Shown here piece by piece: positions 43,306 to 50,917 of a stretch of 64,000 nucleotides of DNA. The notes beneath the pieces were generated by a model. It ran no database searches and had not been told where the DNA came from. It saw only the letters and a program-made list of their open reading frames with translations. The stretch spans positions 320,393 to 384,392 of the forward strand of contig JALWTD010000014.1 of the NCBI GenBank assembly GCA_027082925.1, read 5' to 3'. The DNA comes from Flavobacteriaceae bacterium (GTDB lineage Bacteria > Bacteroidota > Bacteroidia > Flavobacteriales > Flavobacteriaceae). Within the stretch, counting starts at the first letter, position 1; each line of letters starts with the position of its first letter. The position numbers were made by a program, and so were the translations under genes.

Positions 43306-43549
43306 AATTGTTATATTTTATTTTGACACTTCAAAAGTCATCAATTCAAAAAACAACAAAAACTATATCTTACCCAATTGCGCTTTTTTAAGGATGAATT
43401 GTAAATTAACCTTAAACCAGATTTTAAATAGCTGTTTTTTAATACAACAAATAACAAAAATAGATTAATTAAACACTAACATTCGTCATACTATTATGAT
43501 AAAAAGTTTGTAACTTTATACATCTTTTCATCAAAAAAATGTATAAATT

Positions 43550-45658
43550 ATGAAAATATACGACGATAAACACATTAAAAATGTGGCTTTTGTTGGTGCT
43601 CATAAGAGCGGAAAAACCACATTAGCCGAAACAATGCTCTTTGAAGCCGGATTAGTCAATCGCCGTGGTAGTGTAGAAAATAAAAATACTATTTCTGACT
43701 ATCACGAAATTGAACATGAAAGAGAAACTTCCGTTTTTGCCACACCTCTTCACACCGAGTGGCGTAATTACAAAATTAACATTATTGATACTCCTGGACT
43801 TGACGATTTTATAGGCGAGATTGCTTCAACTATGCGAATTGCCGACTCTGTTGTAACCATTATTAACGCTCAACAAGGAGTTGAAGTTGGTACCGAAATT
43901 ATTTGGAATTATGTAGATAGATTTAGTCGACCTACTCTTTTTGTGATTAACCAAATAGATCACCCAAGTGCCGAATTTGAAGAAAGTTATAAAAGTATCG
44001 TAAACCTTGTGGGGAAAAATGCTGTTAAAATTCAGTATCCACTTATTATTGATGGAGCACAATGTATTGTTGATGTGCTTAAAATGAAAATGTATAAGTT
44101 TGGTCCTGAAGGCGGAAAACCTGAAAAATTAGAAATTCCGGAAGATCAAAAAGATATTGCGAACCAACTACATAACGAACTTGTTGAAAAAGCAGCTGAA
44201 AATGACGAAGATTTAATGGAACTTTATTTTGATAAAGGTTCTTTAAATGAAGATGAAATGCGTGAGGGGATTAAAAAAGGAATGCTTAATCATGAATTAT
44301 TCCCTGTATTTTGTGTCTCAGCTCTAAATGATATGGGAAGTGGACGTTTAATGGGCTTTATAGATAATGTGGCTCCATCGGCTTCAGACCTAAAACCCGA
44401 GCAAAGTGTTGAGGGTAAAATTATTGAGTGTAAACCTGATGCACCTACATCTCTTTTTGTTTTTAAAACATTGTACGAACCTAACCTAGGTCAAATTAGT
44501 TTCTTCAAAGTAAAATCAGGAGAAGTTAAACAAAACGATAAACTAGAAAATGCACGCACCGGTGAAATTGAAACTTTAAACCAGCTTTACATTATGGATG
44601 GAAAAAACCGCGAAGCTGTTGAAAAACTTTCAGCCGGAGATATTGGAGCTACCTTAAAATTAAAATATACCGAAACAAACGATACTTTAAGAGTAAAAGG
44701 CAGTAATATTACTATTAAACCTATTGTTTTTCCTGAACCTAGAATTAGTAAATCGGTAACTGCTGCAGATAAAAAAGATGAGGAAAAACTTAACGACGCA
44801 CTAAAAAAAGTACACAGTCAAGATCCTACTGTAATTGTTAAATATTCAACCGAATTAAAACAACAAATACTATCATGCCAAGGTGAATTACACTTAGCTA
44901 CTATAGATTGGACTTTACAAAATGTATATGGAATTAAAGCTGTTTTTGAGCAGCCTAGAATTGCTTACAGAGAAACCATACAACGATCTGCAACCACAAG
45001 TTATAAACACAAAAAACAATCAGGAGGTTCTGGTCAATTTGGAGAAGTGCATATAAAAATTGAGCCATGGTACGAAGGTATGCCTGAGCCTGAAGGTTTT
45101 AACATACGAGGAAAAGAAGAGATAGATTTAGACTGGGGCGGAAAATTGGTATTTTATAATTGTATTGTTGGTGGTGTAATAGACTCTAGGTATTTGCCTT
45201 CTGTTTTAAAAGGAATTTTAGAAGTTATGGAAGAAGGTCCGTTAACAGGTTCTTATGTTAGAGATATTAGAGTAATGCTGTTTGATGGTAAAATGCACTC
45301 TGTAGATTCTAACGATATCTCTTTTAAAATTGCAGGTGCACATGCCTTTAAAGATGCCTTTTTAAATGCAAAACCAAAACTTTTAGAACCTATTAACGAG
45401 TTAACTGTTAAAGTTCCTGAAGAACTTATGGGGAATGTGATGACCGATTTGCAATCTAGAAGATCTATTATTTTAGGAATGGATAGCGATGGGAAATATC
45501 AAACCATTAAAGCTAAAACACCATTGGCCGAAATGTACAAATACTCGACTACGCTTCGTTCTATTACGCAAGGAAGAGGTAGTTTTAGTACTAAATTTTC
45601 TTCTTTTGAATTAGTTCCTAATAACATTCAAGAAGAGCTTACTAAAAATATCAGTTAA
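43550..45658 (+). CDS. EF-G-like translation factor (EF-G2/FusA2 type) with altered GTPase motifs
   Basis: This 702-residue protein has all five EF-G domains. The G domain deviates from EF-G in three ways. The P-loop is GAHKSGKT (16-24), one residue shorter than AHIDAGKT. The G3 motif is DTPGLDDF, with Leu84 in place of the catalytic His of DTPGHVDF. The G4 motif is NQID (134-137), where EF-G has NKxD. Switch I reads ERETSV where RGITI is expected. Domain IV keeps GSGQFGEV, and the SRRSIILGMD loop replaces the usual RGRI motif. Intrinsic GTP hydrolysis should be weak or absent. It is monocistronic with its own terminator. A role as an alternative elongation factor is likely but unproven. Confidence 0.93.
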   Translation: MKIYDDKHIKNVAFVGAHKSGKTTLAETMLFEAGLVNRRGSVENKNTISDYHEIEHERETSVFATPLHTEWRNYKINIIDTPGLDDFIGEIASTMRIADSVVTIINAQQGVEVGTEIIWNYVDRFSRPTLFVINQIDHPSAEFEESYKSIVNLVGKNAVKIQYPLIIDGAQCIVDVLKMKMYKFGPEGGKPEKLEIPEDQKDIANQLHNELVEKAAENDEDLMELYFDKGSLNEDEMREGIKKGMLNHELFPVFCVSALNDMGSGRLMGFIDNVAPSASDLKPEQSVEGKIIECKPDAPTSLFVFKTLYEPNLGQISFFKVKSGEVKQNDKLENARTGEIETLNQLYIMDGKNREAVEKLSAGDIGATLKLKYTETNDTLRVKGSNITIKPIVFPEPRISKSVTAADKKDEEKLNDALKKVHSQDPTVIVKYSTELKQQILSCQGELHLATIDWTLQNVYGIKAVFEQPRIAYRETIQRSATTSYKHKKQSGGSGQFGEVHIKIEPWYEGMPEPEGFNIRGKEEIDLDWGGKLVFYNCIVGGVIDSRYLPSVLKGILEVMEEGPLTGSYVRDIRVMLFDGKMHSVDSNDISFKIAGAHAFKDAFLNAKPKLLEPINELTVKVPEELMGNVMTDLQSRRSIILGMDSDGKYQTIKAKTPLAEMYKYSTTLRSITQGRGSFSTKFSSFELVPNNIQEELTKNIS

Positions 45659-45678
45659 AAACTTATCAACCTAAAATA

Positions 45679-45713
45679 AAAGACTCGTCAAATTAATTAT
45701 GACGAGTCTTTTT
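45679..45713 (+). terminator. Terminator of the EF-G-like gene
   Basis: A 12-bp stem AAAGACTCGTCA with its complement and a 9-base loop is followed by T5, 21 bp after the stop. Confidence 0.9.
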
Positions 45714-45965
45714 GTTAGTAGTAATCAATTAATATTTATTTATTAATTCAATTTTAATTATTAAAGTTTTAGATGGTTTTTAAACTTCTAATAAATTTAA
45801 ATATTAACTGATTGCTAATTTAATAAAATTTAATATTAAATTAAAACAAAATTATTAACAATTAGCTACTTACATGTAAATAACTTAATTTTTACTCGCT
45901 GTTTTTAAACTTTTCTCAATCCATATTTTTTGAAAGCATATGGCAACCCTTCTACAATAAATCTG
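45714..45965. other. AT-rich intergenic stretch without recognisable gene
   Basis: The 341 bp between the EF-G-like gene and the small Cys-rich protein gene hold only the terminator (45679-45713) and, at the far end, a -7 element (45966-45973). The middle is very AT-rich with scattered TTAATTTAA-like runs. I see no open frame, tRNA or clear repeat in it. Confidence 0.6.
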
Positions 45966-45973
45966 TATATTTG
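45966..45973 (+). promoter_or_regulatory. Predicted -7 element (TATATTTG) for the small Cys-rich protein operon
   Basis: It matches TAnnTTTG followed by C, 26 bp before the ATG at 46000. Confidence 0.55.
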
Positions 45974-45999
45974 CACTGTAAAATAAATCATTCTTTATT

Positions 46000-46185
46000 A
46001 TGAAACTTATCCTTATTTCAGTTGCACTTTTAGCTTTAGGAGTTTTCGGAATTGCTATTAAAATATGGGCAAAAAAAGATGGAAAATTTGCAGGTACGTG
46101 TGCCAGTCAAAACCCACATTTAAATAAAACCGGAGAACCTTGCGGCTATTGTGGTAAACTTCCTAACCAATGTGAAAATCAGTAA
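46000..46185 (+). CDS. Small membrane protein with Cys-rich tail
   Basis: This 61-residue protein has one N-terminal membrane helix (2-23). The tail contains CASQNP and GEPCGYCGKLPNQC, i.e. four cysteines with a CGYC pair that could bind a metal or form disulfides. The family name is not known to me. It starts the operon with the glycosyltransferase gene (3-bp gap). Confidence 0.8.
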   Translation: MKLILISVALLALGVFGIAIKIWAKKDGKFAGTCASQNPHLNKTGEPCGYCGKLPNQCENQ

Positions 46186-46188
46186 TAG

Positions 46189-47286
46189 ATGCTCGAATAC
46201 CTTTTTATTGCTTTTGTAATAATTTGCTGTATTCAGCTGTTTTTTTACATTTTTATTTTTAGTTTTTTTGCTTTCTCAACAAAAAAACAGACAGGTACTG
46301 ACTTTTTTAAGCCCGTTTCGGTAATTATTTGTGCTAAAAACGAAGCTAAAAATCTTCAAAAAAATCTTACTTATTACCTTCAACAAACACATCCTAAATT
46401 TGAACTCGTTCTGGTGAACGATGGCTCTACCGATGATACATTAGCCATTATGAAAGCTTTCAAAGCCAAAGCTTCTTTAAACATCAAAATACTAGACAAC
46501 AAAAATACAAATGGTAAAAAACACGCCATTTCCTTAGCTATAAAAAATGCTTCGTACAATTATTTGTTATTTACAGATGCCGATTGCAAACCCAATTCAA
46601 ACTATTGGATTTCAGAAATGTCAGCTCATTTTAACAATCAAAAAGAAATAGTACTCGGTTATGGAGCTTACACTAAGGTTAAATCATCTCTATTAAATAA
46701 GCTTATACGTTTTGAAACACTTATTACCGCCATTCAATACTTTTCATATGCAAAACTTGGAATACCGTATATGGGTGTTGGCCGAAATTTAGCATACACT
46801 AAAAATATATTTGAAACCAACTTCGGATTTAAAAGTCACCTACACATTAAATCTGGAGATGACGATTTATTTATTAACCGTGCCGCTACAAAACAAAATA
46901 CCGCTATTTGTTTCTCAAACAAAGCACATACTATTTCAACACCAAAAACTACTTTTAAAAGTTGGATTCAGCAAAAAAGAAGACATATTACCACTGCTTC
47001 TAGCTATAAAAAAATTCACATCTTTTTGTTAAGTACATTCTTTATTTCTCAATTCCTGTTTTGGGGAGCTGGCATTGTACTTATTGCTTTTCAATTTAAA
47101 TGGCAAACAGTAAGTTTCTTTATCCTTCTAAAATTTACTAGTCAATACTTCATCTATGGCATTTCAGCAAAAAAATTAAACGAAACAGATTTGCTGTTTT
47201 GGATTCCTTTTTATGAATTATTTTTAATTTTGACTCAAATGTTTATCTTTATAAAAAATCTGATTTCAAAGCCCACACATTGGTGA
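46189..47286 (+). CDS. Family 2 glycosyltransferase
   Basis: This 365-residue membrane-associated protein has an N-terminal membrane helix, the GT-A core VIICAKNEAKNL, LVNDGSTDDT and FTDADCKP (DxD-type), and a catalytic block SGDDDLFINR followed by QQKRRHITTAS. C-terminal hydrophobic segments anchor it. A role in polysaccharide or glycolipid synthesis is likely. Its end overlaps the sigma factor start (GTGA), so the two are coupled. Confidence 0.9.
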   Translation: MLEYLFIAFVIICCIQLFFYIFIFSFFAFSTKKQTGTDFFKPVSVIICAKNEAKNLQKNLTYYLQQTHPKFELVLVNDGSTDDTLAIMKAFKAKASLNIKILDNKNTNGKKHAISLAIKNASYNYLLFTDADCKPNSNYWISEMSAHFNNQKEIVLGYGAYTKVKSSLLNKLIRFETLITAIQYFSYAKLGIPYMGVGRNLAYTKNIFETNFGFKSHLHIKSGDDDLFINRAATKQNTAICFSNKAHTISTPKTTFKSWIQQKRRHITTASSYKKIHIFLLSTFFISQFLFWGAGIVLIAFQFKWQTVSFFILLKFTSQYFIYGISAKKLNETDLLFWIPFYELFLILTQMFIFIKNLISKPTHW

Positions 47287-47849
47287 AAAAAAATAGCAGT
47301 ATTTCTGAATTAATAGAAAAAGCAAGAAAAAAAGATCAAAAAGCGTTTAACACTTTATTAAACACTTACTGGAGTGATATTTACCGATTTCAGTTTTCTA
47401 AAACCAATGACGAAGATGAAGCCGAAGACATAACCATTAAAACATTTTCTAAGGCTTTTGATAAAATTCACCTATACAACGAAAGTTATAATTTTAAAAC
47501 GTGGTTGATTTCTATCTCTAAAAATATTTTTTTAGATCATCTTCGTAAGCAAAATAACAACACCATATCTATAAATAAAAAAGAGTCTGAAGCCTATAAA
47601 ATTTTTGATGAAACACCTACTGTTGAAGATCAAATTATTATAGAACAAAATTTAGCACAACTTTTAGACTACATAAAACAATTAAAACCACATTATCAAG
47701 AAATTATTAATTTGAGGTATTTTAGGGAAATGAGTTACAAAGAAATGGCTCAATATCTCAATGAACCTATGAGCAATATTAAAGTAAAGTTGCTTAGAGC
47801 TAAAAAATTACTTGCTAATATTATTCAAAAGCATAAAAAAATTGAATAG
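47283..47849 (+). CDS. ECF-type RNA polymerase sigma factor
   Basis: This protein has 188 residues from GTG at 47283. A TTG one codon earlier is also possible. Region 2 is DIYRFQFSKTNDEDEAEDITIKTF with FKTWLISISKNIFLDHLRKQ, and region 4 is HYQEIINLRYFREMSYKEMAQYL followed by SNIKVKLLRAKKLL. No anti-sigma gene is adjacent. The gene overlaps the glycosyltransferase gene in front and the Nramp-like gene behind. Its regulon and signal are not visible here. Confidence 0.9.
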   Translation: MKKNSSISELIEKARKKDQKAFNTLLNTYWSDIYRFQFSKTNDEDEAEDITIKTFSKAFDKIHLYNESYNFKTWLISISKNIFLDHLRKQNNNTISINKKESEAYKIFDETPTVEDQIIIEQNLAQLLDYIKQLKPHYQEIINLRYFREMSYKEMAQYLNEPMSNIKVKLLRAKKLLANIIQKHKKIE

Positions 47850-49071
47850 AATACAGTTAAATTGGTTAAAAAAATTAGGTCCCGGTTTATTATTTGCCGG
47901 AGCAGCGATAGGGGTTTCTCATCTAGTGCAATCTACCAGAGCAGGTGCCGAGTTTGGCTTTGGTTTACTTTGGGCTTTAATACTAATACACATTGTAAAA
48001 TACCCGTTTTTCCAATTTGGACCAAGGTATGCCACTGCTACCGGAGAAAGTTTGTTAGACGGTTACAAAAAACTAGGAAAAGGTGTATTGGTTGCCTATT
48101 TTATTTTAAACTTAGCAACCATGTTTACCATACAAGCAGCTGTTACCATTGTTACAGCTGGGTTGGCTGCTAATTTATTTGGTGTTACTACAAACCCTAT
48201 TATTTGGAGTGCTACTATTATAACCATATGTGTAATTTTACTAATAATTGGTAAGTACAAACTTCTAGATAATTTAATGAAGGTGATAATTGTAACCCTA
48301 ACAGCAAGCACCATTATTGCATTAATTATTGCTGCATTTAATACAAATAATACCTACGATTTACATCAAATTTTACCTGAAGGAAGTATTGAAATAGGAT
48401 TTTTAATTGCTTTTTTAGGTTGGATGCCGGCTCCACTAGATGTATCGATATGGCAATCGCTTTGGGCTATTGAAAAACAAAAAGATACTCAAAATCAGTT
48501 TTCAACAAAACAGGCTATTTTTGATTTTAACATCGGATTTTTAGGTACGCTCATTTTAGGTATTTGCTTTGTAGCTTTAGGTGCTATTGTAATGTATCAC
48601 TCTAATGAAACTTTTGATAAAGGCGCTGTTAAATTTTCTCAGCAACTTATTAATTTATACACCAAATATTTAGGCAATGGAATGTATATTTTTATAGCTG
48701 CAGCAGCCTTTACCACTATGTTTAGTACAACTATTACAACACTAGATGCTTCTCCAAGGGCTATGGCAAAAACATTTGATTTGCTAACTGCCAAATCCTT
48801 TAAAAATGCATACTGGTTTTGGATTTTATTTTTAGCGATTGGAACCATCTCAATTCTTGTGTTTTTCATGTCTGAAATGAGAGTTCTCATCAAAATTGCC
48901 ACCATTTTATCTTTTTTAACAGCGCCTTTTTTCGCTATAATGAATTACCTACTCATCTCAGGGAAACACACTCCAAAAAAATGGAGGCCTTCATTTGCAC
49001 TAAAAATACTTAGTTGGTTTGGTATTGCTTTTTTAATAGGATTTAGCTTTTGGTACCTGTTTAGTTTGTAA
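47842..49071 (+). CDS. Nramp family transporter lacking the canonical metal-binding motif
   Basis: This protein has about 409 residues (TTG at 47842, overlapping the sigma factor stop; an earlier TTG at 47812 is possible). It has about 11 membrane helices. TM1 starts GPGLLFAGAAIGVSHLVQST, and the Nramp signature DPGN aligns without gaps to GVSH. TM6 has GWMPAPLDVS where Nramp has the MPHNLYLHS type. It is thus an Nramp homologue with a remodelled substrate site. It may not transport Mn or Fe, and another substrate such as Mg, or none, is possible. Confidence 0.85.
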   Translation: MNRIQLNWLKKLGPGLLFAGAAIGVSHLVQSTRAGAEFGFGLLWALILIHIVKYPFFQFGPRYATATGESLLDGYKKLGKGVLVAYFILNLATMFTIQAAVTIVTAGLAANLFGVTTNPIIWSATIITICVILLIIGKYKLLDNLMKVIIVTLTASTIIALIIAAFNTNNTYDLHQILPEGSIEIGFLIAFLGWMPAPLDVSIWQSLWAIEKQKDTQNQFSTKQAIFDFNIGFLGTLILGICFVALGAIVMYHSNETFDKGAVKFSQQLINLYTKYLGNGMYIFIAAAAFTTMFSTTITTLDASPRAMAKTFDLLTAKSFKNAYWFWILFLAIGTISILVFFMSEMRVLIKIATILSFLTAPFFAIMNYLLISGKHTPKKWRPSFALKILSWFGIAFLIGFSFWYLFSL

Positions 49072-49079
49072 ATTCTTCG

Positions 49080-49087
49080 TACTTTTG
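49080..49087 (+). promoter_or_regulatory. Predicted -7 element (TACTTTTG) for lipA
   Basis: It matches TAnnTTTG followed by C, 17 bp before the lipA start. Confidence 0.5.
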
Positions 49088-49104
49088 CAATCAATTTTAG
49101 CAAA

Positions 49105-49977
49105 ATGACACAAGATAATACTTCATCTGTACAAAAAGTTCAAAAGCCTAAATGGTTACGAGTTAAGCTACCTGTTGGGAAAAAATATACCGAACTAAGA
49201 GGCTTAGTAGATAAGTATAAGCTACACACTATTTGCACAAGTGGAAGCTGTCCAAATATGGGTGAATGCTGGACTGAAGGTACGGCAACTTTTATGATAT
49301 TAGGAAATATTTGTACCCGATCTTGTGGTTTTTGCGGCGTAAAAACCGGACGACCAGAGGCTGTTGATTGGGAAGAGCCCGAAAAAGTAGCTCGCTCAAT
49401 TAAACTTATGAATATTAAACACGCCGTTATAACATCTGTAGATAGAGACGATTTAAAAGATGGAGGCTCTATTATTTGGGCTGAAACCATTAACGCTATT
49501 AGAAGAGCAAACCCAAATACAACTATAGAAACTTTAATTCCTGATTTTCAAGGAAATAAAAACAATATAGACCGGATTTTAGCTGTAGCTCCTGAAGTAA
49601 TATCTCACAATTTAGAAACTGTTAGAAGACTTACTAGAGAAGTTAGAATACAAGCTAAATACGATAGAAGTTTAGAGGTGTTAAAGTATATGAAAGATCA
49701 AGGACAAAGAAGAACAAAATCTGGAATAATGCTTGGATTAGGTGAAACCGAAGCAGAAGTAATTGAAACAATGCAAGACTTGGCAAACGTAAACCTTGAT
49801 ATTTTAACCATTGGTCAATACCTACAACCTAGTAAAAAACATTTGCCTGTAAAGGCTTTTGTTACTCCTGAACAATTTAATAAGTACAAAGAAATAGGAT
49901 TGAAGATGGGATTTAAATATGTAGAAAGTGGTGCGTTGGTTCGTTCTTCATACAAAGCACAAAGACACCTGGTTTAA
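49105..49977 (+). CDS. lipA: Lipoyl synthase
   Basis: This 290-residue radical SAM enzyme inserts two sulfurs into octanoyl groups of lipoyl domains. The auxiliary 4Fe-4S ligands are Cys44, 49, 55 ([12 protein letters not shown]) and the radical SAM ligands are Cys70, 74, 77 (CTRSCGFC). RSSYKA at 280-285 provides the serine ligand. All motifs are intact and the length is normal. It is transcribed alone from a -7 element 17 bp upstream. Confidence 0.97.
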   Translation: MTQDNTSSVQKVQKPKWLRVKLPVGKKYTELRGLVDKYKLHTICTSGSCPNMGECWTEGTATFMILGNICTRSCGFCGVKTGRPEAVDWEEPEKVARSIKLMNIKHAVITSVDRDDLKDGGSIIWAETINAIRRANPNTTIETLIPDFQGNKNNIDRILAVAPEVISHNLETVRRLTREVRIQAKYDRSLEVLKYMKDQGQRRTKSGIMLGLGETEAEVIETMQDLANVNLDILTIGQYLQPSKKHLPVKAFVTPEQFNKYKEIGLKMGFKYVESGALVRSSYKAQRHLV

Positions 49978-50034
49978 TTATTTACAAGCTACTTTTACGC
50001 TAACTCCTTAATTTTCACATACATTTAACCTAAT

Positions 50035-50049
50035 TTAACGCAGCGTTAA
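50035..50049. promoter_or_regulatory. Perfect 15-bp palindrome TTAACGC-A-GCGTTAA
   Basis: A 7-bp perfect inverted repeat around a single A lies in the gap between lipA and ung. It is operator-like. Its centre is about 50 bp upstream of the transcription start predicted from the sigma-54-like motif at 50066-50081. Confidence 0.5.
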
Positions 50050-50065
50050 CATTATTTTCTTTTTT

Positions 50066-50081
50066 TGGCACAAGTATTGAT
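50066..50081 (+). promoter_or_regulatory. Sigma-54-like promoter motif TGGCAC-N5-TTGAT
   Basis: The GG at 50067-50068 and the second element at 50079-50080 are separated by exactly ten bases, as in -24/-12 promoters. The second element is GA where GC is expected, a mismatch at a key position. No gene starts downstream on this strand before the terminator. Confidence 0.35.
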
Positions 50082-50091
50082 TCGTTATTTA

Positions 50092-50178
50092 TTGAAGCAA
50101 AGAAACTTGCAAACTTTGTTTTCATTATATGAATAATTTGAATTAATAAAAAAAAGTGCCTTGCAGCACTTTTTTTTT
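50092..50178 (+). ncRNA. Candidate small RNA between lipA and ung
   Basis: This is the interval from the start predicted by the sigma-54-like motif to the end of the terminator T-run, about 87 nt. It contains CAAAG/CTTTG complementarity and has no open frame of note. The evidence is only promoter-like motif, upstream palindrome and terminator in the right order. Confidence 0.2.
50148..50178. terminator. Terminator downstream of ung (bidirectional)
   Basis: AAAAAAAAGTGC pairs with GCACTTTTTTTT around a 6-base loop, T-run included. On the minus strand it ends the ung transcript. On the plus strand it would end any transcript from the lipA side. Confidence 0.85.
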
Positions 50179-50192
50179 ATGTCGTTAAGTAA

Positions 50193-50858
50193 CTACCAGT
50201 CAATTTCGGTAAGCCCGTTTAATTTTAGGTAGTTATTTGTTTTGCTAAAATGTTTATTTCCAAACCAATAACCTCTGTTTGCACTTAAAGGAGAAGGATG
50301 TCCGCTTGTTAAAACCAAATGCTTGCTTCTATCTATTTTGGCACCTTTTTTCTTTGCATAACCTCCCCATAGCAAAAAAACAACGTGCGATTTATGTTTA
50401 GAAATTAGTGAAATTACCTCATCGGTAAACTGTTCCCAGCCTTTATTTTGGTGAGAAGCTGCTTGATGAGCTCTAACAGTTAATGTTGCATTTAACAATA
50501 ATACTCCTTGCTTAGCCCAACGTTCTAAATTGCCACTATTTGGATACGGAATACCCAAATCGGCTTCAATTTCTTTAAAAATATTTATTAAAGATGGCGG
50601 ATGCGAAATACCATCATTCACCGAAAAACACAGTCCGTTAGCCTGATTTACACCGTGATATGGATCTTGTCCAATAATAACAACCTTTAAATCGTCAAAA
50701 GCACAATAATCAAATGCCGAAAAAATTTGACTTCCCTTTGGATAACACGTATTTTTAGAATATTCTTCCTTAACAAACTTAGCCAGTTCTTTAAAATAAG
50801 GTTTTTTAAACTCTGTAGTTAGAGGCTTTTTCCAACTTTCGGCAATTTTAACATTCAT
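50193..50858 (-). CDS. ung: Uracil-DNA glycosylase
   Basis: This 221-residue family 1 UDG has catalytic Asp65 in IGQDPYHG, uracil-specificity block GLCFSV and the C-terminal DNA-contact motif GHPSPLSANRG. It excises uracil from DNA in base excision repair. It is divergent from mutS2. Confidence 0.97.
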   Translation of the reverse strand: MNVKIAESWKKPLTTEFKKPYFKELAKFVKEEYSKNTCYPKGSQIFSAFDYCAFDDLKVVIIGQDPYHGVNQANGLCFSVNDGISHPPSLINIFKEIEADLGIPYPNSGNLERWAKQGVLLLNATLTVRAHQAASHQNKGWEQFTDEVISLISKHKSHVVFLLWGGYAKKKGAKIDRSKHLVLTSGHPSPLSANRGYWFGNKHFSKTNNYLKLNGLTEIDW

Positions 50859-50882
50859 TCGCTTCTATTTGTCTTAAATTTA

Positions 50883-50890
50883 TACTTTTG
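50883..50890 (+). promoter_or_regulatory. Predicted -7 element (TACTTTTG) for mutS2
   Basis: It matches TAnnTTTG, 27 bp before the ATG at 50918. It argues against the in-frame ATG at 50888, which overlaps the element. Confidence 0.5.
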
Positions 50891-50917
50891 TCAAACTGTT
50901 CAAAAGTAACAATTTTT

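Noticed and set aside
43306-43549. Operator or promoter in the gap between the DUF2141 and EF-G-like genes
   Set aside because: TAACTTTA near 43511 misses the final G of the -7 consensus and I saw no convincing palindrome, so nothing was annotated.
47862-48173. 103-codon plus-strand frame inside the Nramp-like gene
   Set aside because: It is a shifted-frame shadow of a conserved membrane protein. Its composition is Cys/Arg-rich and unlike its neighbours.
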